A DNA stretch of 64,000 nt. It comes from Pisaster brevispinus. Lineage: Eukaryota; Echinodermata; Asteroidea; Forcipulatida; Asteriidae. Positions 57,568 through 64,000 of the stretch are shown piece after piece. Below the pieces are notes generated by a model that worked only from the letters and a program-made list of their open reading frames with translations, made no database searches and was not told the origin of the DNA. The translations under genes were made by a program, and so were the position numbers. Where the stretch lies: assembly GCA_023634235.1 (NCBI GenBank), contig JAMKCF010000001.1:6450758-6514757 (forward strand), in the 5' to 3' direction. Position 1 is the stretch's first letter, and each line of letters starts with the position of its first letter.

Positions 57568-57889
57568 GTAATGAGAAGAAGGTTTTGAATTGATACTAAC
57601 ACTTCAGTGTATATGTCTTGTTTGAAACTAAAAAGAAGTCATCTTTGTCATTGCTGCATCTCATGCACAATTTAATTCATGCTCGAGAACCAAATTCTCA
57701 CTGGTCCATTTACGATCTCGTGCCAGATGCTGTTTTCGCTGCTTATCAAGTGCATGCTAGCATTCTATCACCTGCATGTAAATCAAATGCGCATTATGAA
57801 TTAATTGTGGAACCATCATACGGGTGTAGTGCGCACGTGTGAACATCGCTCTACATACGAACACATGAAAAAATGGCTGCACACGCAAA

Positions 57890-58490
57890 TGTTAAAGGGA
57901 CACACCGGCTTACTGTTTACCTAATATTGTGATGTGGAATGACAGACAACAATTTTTAAATGGTTGTTGTAAAAAAAAATCATCAAAATATCACGTAATT
58001 AACGAAAAAAGTGAAAAAAACAAAACGCGGTCAAAGGTCAGCTTATACGCTTTTCCAGCCGTTGCAACTGTCAAATTTACGTGACAATAGACCTTTCCAT
58101 TGTTGATAAACAAACCGCGCTGGTTGGCATGGACCGCCGAATGTTAGTAAAACATTCAATCGTGTTAACAGATGTTTTAACCAAATTCAACATTTTCGGC
58201 AAACTATTAATTAAATAAAATACCTCCCATGATCGGTTGCTTTGTTTCCAATAAATTCAACACTATTTTTGAATATTTGTGTACCATTGTTACAAACTGT
58301 AGTTATCTGTTTTTGTTTTGCATTTATGGCTTTCCATGGTTTTCCAGCCTGGGTTGGCAAAATCTTGGGCTGTGACGTTGCAAAAGAAAGGTCTATGATG
58401 CGCGATGTTGTAAGTAGACTGGTGCTCTGTTTATGGAGTCAATTGTAACAATGGCGAGGCATGAGGATTCAGGCTTCATATCCATCAAGC
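57890..58490 (+). repeat. Dispersed repeat copy A
   Basis: Shares CACCGGCTTACTGTTTACCT, ATCATCAAAATATCACGTAATT and TACGCTTTTCCAGCCGTTGC, then GTAGACTGGTGCTCTGTTTA, in the same order as 60110-60420. It has extra sequence between the blocks. Confidence 0.75.
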
Positions 58491-58517
58491 ACAAATTCAC
58501 GTGTAAATAAAAAAACA

Positions 58518-58575
58518 GACATGAACCACTGATCTCTATTATACTGTCAGTATAATAGAGATCAGTGACATGAAC
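58518..58575. repeat. 40-bp palindrome between 9-bp direct repeats
   Basis: GACATGAAC at 58518-58526 and 58567-58575. Between them CACTGATCTCTATTATACT, GTC, and its exact reverse complement. Confidence 0.92.
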
Positions 58576-58579
58576 GGAC

Positions 58580-58620
58580 GTCAGTCCATAGAGCAAGGTT
58601 CCTTGCTCTATGGTCAGTCC
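58580..58620. repeat. Short palindrome between 8-bp direct repeats
   Basis: GTCAGTCC at 58580-58587 and 58613-58620. Between them ATAGAGCAAGG-TT-CCTTGCTCTAT, perfectly palindromic. Confidence 0.92.
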
Positions 58621-58635
58621 TAGTCGAAGTCCACT

Positions 58636-58701
58636 CGCGGTCGTAACCAATAACTGTTTCGGTTGAACTTGCCATTGAAACAGTTATTGGTTACGACCGC
58701 G
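58636..58701. repeat. Hairpin with perfect 25-bp arms
   Basis: CGCGGTCGTAACCAATAACT followed by GTTTC, a 16-base loop, then the exact reverse complement. The flank CGAAAACTAACCCCA resembles 50538-50552 inside the hAT. Confidence 0.92.
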
Positions 58702-59117
58702 AAAACTAACCCCAACCTGTATTCTGTGTACGACGACGTACTATATCCTGTGTACTTGCAATAATGGAGAACGTTTCTTCGACATCCAAGGATCGGTACA
58801 AAAAAACATCGCAAGGAAAAACACCCAGAAGGTGGTTCAACGAAAAGTAAAAAAGTAAAAAAAACACACACGATAAATCCAAAGGGAAAGCCAGCAAAAG
58901 CAGCAATTTGGGGGCGGGGGGGGTGGACATTGTGCAGCTATCATAGAAGTAGACCAGCTGTATGGGATAAATATTCCCCGTCGTCGTCCCGCGTGTGTAG
59001 CGCAGGTAACACGTTGAAATAGTTAGGGGATAATAGCTAGGGGTATCAGACTAAAACCCTCCTACAAAAACCGTAATTGTTGGTCTGGCTCCCTACCCCT
59101 CCGACAAGCTCCCACGC

Positions 59118-59598
59118 TCACGGCGCACCACACTAAATAAACTCCTATAGGAACCAATGCTAAATGATAAATATTAAAAAATACTCAAAAAATCGTGTAA
59201 GTCTCTCAGCCTCTTGAAAACCAATCAGACATATTTTCGGACAACTAAACTTCAGAATTCTTTTCAATTTTTGGCAGGTCAGCCGTTTGGAATTTTTGCT
59301 AGCAACCCCAGAAAAAAACACCCCCGAAAATGATTTTTTTCCCAAACCGACTTGCTGCCAGTTTTCGTGAAGCACTTCTCCACCTGCCAAGTAAAGTAGG
59401 GCCAACTTAAACGCCTAAATGTATTAAGTCTTCCCAAAAGTTGAAACACAGAACCCCCAGGTTGTGCTAGATTCTTATAATTACACATTCTATTAATTGC
59501 ACGACCCCCAAAACGTTATAATTAAAAAAATTCTGTGGGTATACAAATTATGATAATGAGCTTGGCGCATGAATATTTGTCCATTTAGTGTGGTGCAC
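59118..59598. mobile_element. Possible element with GTGTGGTGC inverted ends
   Basis: GGCGCACCACACTAAATAAA at the left is complementary to TTTAGTGTGGTGCACC at the right. Interior AT-rich, no coding. Confidence 0.4.
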
Positions 59599-59930
59599 CC
59601 TCACGGCTAGACCGGCAAGCTGGGGAGTTCATGCCCCGGGGCTTGTCTCTCTGGCCCCACGAGACACGGCACCGGCTGTACGGGATATGCCCCAAGGTTT
59701 ACGTTCCGCTAGCTCCCACGCTGGTGCGCCGTAAAACACGCCTCGGTTGCACGGACTCTCTGAATGCGAATCTTACGTTCGATTTTTCATCATTATTTAC
59801 AAATTGTATCAATAATCTGAATACATAGTCTTTTTTGTCAAATACTCATGAATAGTTTTAAAAAAACAGATTTAAATTTGGTTCAGTAATTTACTTGTAT
59901 ACGGCTGGAAGTAAAACTAACTCCGAAAAT

Positions 59931-59976
59931 CACGTGATTTATCCGAACCACTTTGTTGGTTCGGATAAATCACGTG
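59931..59976. repeat. Hairpin with perfect 20-bp arms
   Basis: CACGTGATTTATCCGAACCA, loop CTTTGT, then the exact reverse complement. Contains a CACGTG at each end. Confidence 0.92.
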
Positions 59977-60109
59977 ACCTTCGTTTTTTGAAAAATGCTC
60001 AAAAACGGCAAAATTTGATGGTTTCTTTTAGGAACCGTTCTTCTCCATTCCTGGAAGACCTTTGAAGGCATATGTTAGCCTATTTTGTAGCCCAAATAGC
60101 CCAACGAAG

Positions 60110-60420
60110 CCGGTGTGCCCCTTTAAACGGGCACATCGGCTCACCGTTTACGCAATTTAATGGTGTAGAATCATAAATAATGTTTTTTAGATGGTTGCTG
60201 TAAAAAAAAAATCATCAAAATGTCACGTAATTAGCGAAAATGATTTTAAAAAACCAAAGTGGTAAAAGGCCAGCGTATACGCTTTTCCAGCCGTTGCAAC
60301 TGTCAACTCTTCATGACATTGTCGCGCAATGTTGTACGTAGACTGGTGCTTTGTTTATATCAACGTTTTACTATGACGCAGCATAAGGATTCAGTCTACA
60401 TATACATGTATTATAAACAA
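60110..60420 (+). repeat. Dispersed repeat copy B
   Basis: Shorter version of 57890-58490 in direct orientation, with the same block order. Confidence 0.75.
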
Positions 60421-60616
60421 CCGACATAGATACACGCATCGGGCAAATCCTTCCACATACATCCAAAGATCGTCCCGAATAACACAAAGAAACTAACCCA
60501 ACATCATGGGACAATATATCATTCCTGGCACTAATAAACTATAGGCCTACTACGCATGCATTGCCATGCTGCAGTTTGGAATGCGATCGTGGCGTTACAT
60601 AATCCCGACGTGCCTG

Positions 60617-60818
60617 GGCCCAATTTCATAAAGCCTGTATTTTAGCACACAAATTTGCTTAGGACAAAATAGTATTGCTTAGCAGAAACTGATTACCAGC
60701 CCAATTTTACTTAAAGTTGAAATGTTGTGGACTTGTGGATGGTGCCCAACTAAATTTTTGGCTGGTAAAGAAATTTTTTAGGCAGTATTTTCTGCTAAAC
60801 AGATGAAACTGGTGGGCC
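60617..60818. mobile_element. GGCCC-family palindromic element
   Basis: Starts GGCCCAATTTCATAAAGCCT, ends CAGATGAAACTGGTGGGCC, and is flanked by CTG on both sides. Confidence 0.6.
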
Positions 60819-60839
60819 CTGGTCTGTGAAAGATTTTTT

Positions 60840-61050
60840 AAAGCGGTTTGGGAGGGATTCGAAAGCGTCCTTGAGAGAAGCGTAGCTGCGTATCTTGAAA
60901 TGTAAGCGTAGCTTGACTCAGGATTGAAAGCGTACCTTTTCAAAGCGTAACTTGAAGAAACGTAAGTGATCTTGGAACCTAAGCGTATTGCTTCTTATCT
61001 TGGAACGTAATCGAGCTTGACTCGGGATTGAAAGCGTACCTATTTGAGGC
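60840..61050 (+). repeat. Degenerate tandem repeat, about 106-bp period
   Basis: GCTTGACTCAGGATTGAAAG and GCTTGACTCGGGATTGAAAG lie about 106 bases apart, with many CTTGRAACGTAAGCG-like words. Confidence 0.65.
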
Positions 61051-61654
61051 GCGGCTAGTCGAGTGATAAATTCCACTAGTTGCCCAAATCATTACCTCAA
61101 AAATCTAAAAATAAAATTTCATTTACAGAATTCAAAAATTATATTTTGTTTGACAAAATTATACTTTGAGGGAATATTGTTTTATCATTATTTTTGTTTC
61201 ACCATTTATAAAAAAAGCTTATTCACCTGTCCTTTTTATAACCCCGTCAATATAACAAAATCCTACGTTTTGACATCAATCACTTTTTAATTACCTGAAA
61301 ACTCCTAATAAAGATATTAGGGGGAAGGAAACAAAACAGAGCATTGGAACGTTGCGATCATAAGAAATAACGGATTCGACAATAACAATTCATAGCATGT
61401 TTATCAATAACATTTATCTTCCAGTACGCGCTAATCCACCAATCAGATGCTCGAACTGGAGGGTGGTATAAAAACATATATACTACCTCCTCTGTTTTTA
61501 TTGCACAGTGCGTATTGCGAGTGTCAATGCGTCACGCTCCGTATACGGACAGTGCAAAAAATACATTCTAAACTTTGTGCGCGTGCATGCTGTTCGTCGC
61601 GAAATAACGTTCTGAAATTTAAACTTTGCGCGTTGCAGGTGAGACTGGAAGATA

Positions 61655-61797
61655 AATTCGTTGTAACACGCGCGCTCGTGGAATACAAAAAATATAGCGC
61701 GTCTGCGTCCCATATCCAACTCGCCCTTTGGCCTTGTTGGATATGGGACGCAGAAGCGCTATATTTTTCCGTATTCCACTCGCGCTCGTGTGATAAC
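61655..61797. mobile_element. Hairpin element centred on GTCCCATATCCAAC
   Basis: CGCTCGTGGAATAC...GCGTCCCATATCCAAC faces GTTGGATATGGGACGC...GTATTCCACTCGCGCTCGTG. Arms about 60 bp with few mismatches. Confidence 0.75.
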
Positions 61798-61854
61798 TTA
61801 TATTATTAATTTTTTGGTTTTCTGAAACCCAAAGTAATGTGCTTTAATGTTAGA

Positions 61855-62065
61855 CCAGCAGCCGATTTCACGAAACTTTACGCCATGGCGTAAGTCCACT
61901 TGCGCAACGTTTATGGCGTAAGCTGCGCCACTAGTTTAAGATCGATTTCACGAAAGTTACGCCACATCTGAAAGTGGCGCAAGTCTGAAAGTTGCACCAC
62001 AAAAATGGCGCAACTTACGCACTCGATTTTGATGGCGTAAGTCAGTATTTTATTGCGCAAGTAAT
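61855..62065. mobile_element. MITE-like repeat rich in TTACGCCATGGCGTAA
   Basis: Repeated CGATTTCACGAAA, TTACGCCATGGCGTAAG and GGCGCAAGT/ACTTGCGC words on both strands. Palindromic organisation without coding. Confidence 0.5.
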
Positions 62066-63880
<1,815 letters not shown>

Positions 63881-64000
63881 GCGTTTTTGAAGTACAGTTT
63901 AATCTAAATATAAAATGAGAACAATGTTTTAAAAAAAATATATCAGTGGATAATCGTTGACAAATTAGTTTGGGATATGGTGGTTGGTTTTGTTATAATT

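Overview
The window is eukaryotic nuclear DNA from an invertebrate. It is AT-rich, split into short GT-AG exons, and crowded with foldback elements, tRNA-derived SINEs, and LINE, Ty3/Gypsy and hAT fossils. An echinoderm, perhaps a sea star, is my best guess. It rests on the look of the repeats (palindromes starting GGCCCAATTTCATAGAGCTG, TTAA-ended elements, tRNA-headed SINEs) and on a PRIP-type gene; it is inference, not a database match. No rRNA, true tRNA or CRISPR was seen.

Region 1 (1-30335, plus strand) is most of one gene. Twenty-one exons join in frame with consensus splice sites into 763 visible residues: end of the EF-hand region, PLC X box, acidic linker, PLC Y box, C2 domain and a C-terminal helical tail. 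The tail and linker identify the PLCL/PRIP (phospholipase C-like) family. Unlike vertebrate PRIPs, which have lost key catalytic residues, this copy keeps the PLC active-site set. The N-terminus with the PH domain lies upstream of the window. Introns carry many MITE-like and SINE copies, including nested ones, and one splice acceptor sits at the end of a tandem array of itself.

Region 2 (30336-about 41270) has no recognisable coding sequence. It may be a very long 3' UTR plus intergenic DNA; a good poly(A) signal lies at 40946.

Region 3 (41280-48360) holds decayed Ty3/Gypsy (plus) and non-LTR (minus) reverse transcriptase fragments. A compact promoter-like cluster (E-box, NRF1, GC box, X-box, YY1-like start) at 42742-42975 may open an unidentified gene. 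A four-fold YY1-type tandem repeat lies at 44511-44584, and several hairpin elements at 46200-47810.

Region 4 (48400-56460) is a nested system. A minus-strand multidomain gene (chromo-barrel-like module, middle module, ISGDGT/GGDYKFL core, Cys cluster) of a family I recognise only as uncharacterised is interrupted in frame by a 5197-bp hAT-type transposon. The transposon carries TIRs starting CAGGCCTAGAA, a 5-bp TTTGG target duplication and its own decayed multi-exon plus-strand transposase. Both host gene and transposon have stops and frameshifts.

Region 5 (56760-64000) begins with the first two exons of an unidentified plus-strand gene opening at a YY1-type ATG. The rest is intronic or intergenic: duplicated repeat segments, a run of very precise palindromes (58518-58701), further hairpins and a 144-bp TC microsatellite.
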